A stretch of DNA of 64,000 nt, taken from Rhodococcus sp. W8901. Its GTDB lineage: Bacteria > Actinomycetota > Actinomycetes > Mycobacteriales > Mycobacteriaceae. The stretch spans positions 5,084,001-5,148,000 of the forward strand of contig NZ_CP054690.1 in the NCBI RefSeq assembly GCF_013348805.1, in the 5' to 3' direction. A program made the position numbers and the translations under genes. How positions within the stretch are numbered: position 1 is the stretch's first letter; each line of letters begins with the position of its first letter. The notes beneath the pieces are model-generated. The model ran no database searches. It saw only the letters and a program-made list of their open reading frames with translations, and was not told where the DNA came from. Of this stretch, positions 63,726 to 64,000 are shown piece after piece.

Positions 63726-63807
63726 ATATTGACTATCCGAACACTCAGACCTACCGTCGAGCCGAGAAGACGGCGAGACGGCCGCCACGCAGCGAGGAGA
63801 ATGTGAC

Positions 63808-64000
63808 ATGACAAACACGGAATTCGAACTAGGTGGCGTGTGCCACCTGGCGCTGGTGTGCCAGGACATGGAGCGCACCGTCGACTTCTACACCAACGTC
63901 CTGGGCATGAAGCTGTCCATGACGCTCTCCCTGCCCGGCGGCGGCCAGCACTTCTTCTTCGACATGGGCGGCGGCCAGTTCATCGCGTTCTTCTGGTTCG
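63808..64000 (+). CDS. VOC-family protein (glyoxalase/extradiol dioxygenase fold), cut by window edge
   Basis: The first 64 residues are present, with GAGGAGAATGTGAC before the ATG. VCHLALVCQDMERTVDFYTN followed by VLGMKLSM is the start of a VOC domain; His13 is the likely first metal ligand. The rest lies beyond the right edge, so the reaction cannot be named. Confidence 0.8.
   Translation, partial: MTNTEFELGGVCHLALVCQDMERTVDFYTNVLGMKLSMTLSLPGGGQHFFFDMGGGQFIAFFWF

Overview
The window is high-GC actinobacterial chromosome, most like Rhodococcus or a close mycolic-acid relative. The basis is the very high GC content with frequent GTG starts and 4-bp start/stop overlaps, a mycothiol-dependent maleylpyruvate isomerase, an ESX-type WXG remnant, a carbonic anhydrase close to mycobacterial Rv1284, a group 1h [NiFe] hydrogenase, and a large CoA-thioester catabolic region. 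I see no tRNA, rRNA, CRISPR array or intact insertion sequence.

Region 1 (1-10.7 kb) is mixed. It holds a lipoprotein penicillin-binding protein, an ESX-type locus damaged by deletion, a seven-bladed YVTN beta-propeller protein built from near-identical tandem repeats, a scar with mobile-element and phage-like gene fragments, a membrane protein, a beta-carbonic anhydrase that has lost two of its three zinc ligands by an in-frame deletion, and an ABC-F ATPase behind a structured leader that looks like a ribosome-controlled attenuator.

Region 2 (10.7-29.7 kb) is a nickel-to-hydrogenase unit. A CbiM-PDGLE-CbiQ-CbiO cobalt/nickel importer (+) converges on an 18-gene minus-strand array: hypA, hypB, hhyS, hhyL, a NifU/Rieske-like iron-sulfur protein, several conserved proteins of unknown role, a maturation protease, two hypC, hypF, a SIS-HypC fusion, a SIS protein, hypE, hypD and a DUF6390-type protein. 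An ArsR-family repressor with a His-rich tail sits directly upstream of hypA. The set contains what is needed to import nickel, build the NiFe(CN)2CO site, process the large subunit and oxidise trace H2. Most neighbouring genes in the array overlap by 4 bp, so the unassigned genes are probably stoichiometric parts of the system.

Region 3 (29.7-46.7 kb) is aromatic catabolism: an alpha/beta hydrolase, a HutC-type GntR regulator with a likely operator, a CitE-like lyase, a gentisate operon (dioxygenase, fumarylpyruvate hydrolase, maleylpyruvate isomerase) divergent from a two-component flavin monooxygenase plus aldehyde dehydrogenase, AraC and IclR regulators, and a meta-cleavage lower pathway (hydratase, acylating acetaldehyde dehydrogenase, hydroxyoxovalerate aldolase) with its own IclR gene and a strong terminator. 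Region 4 (46.8-64 kb) is acyl-CoA catabolism: CaiB/racemase, two enoyl-CoA hydratases, thiolase, SDR, nitronate monooxygenase, acyl-CoA dehydrogenase, LLM flavoprotein, acyl-CoA synthetase, NTF2-like proteins, an Asp/Glu-racemase-fold enzyme and three TetR-type regulators, one fused to an XRE domain. A shared operator-like motif, TTAGCGATCG, occurs four times in its promoter regions. Between and within these regions are at least five deletion scars, so the window shows active pruning around intact catabolic and H2-oxidation modules.
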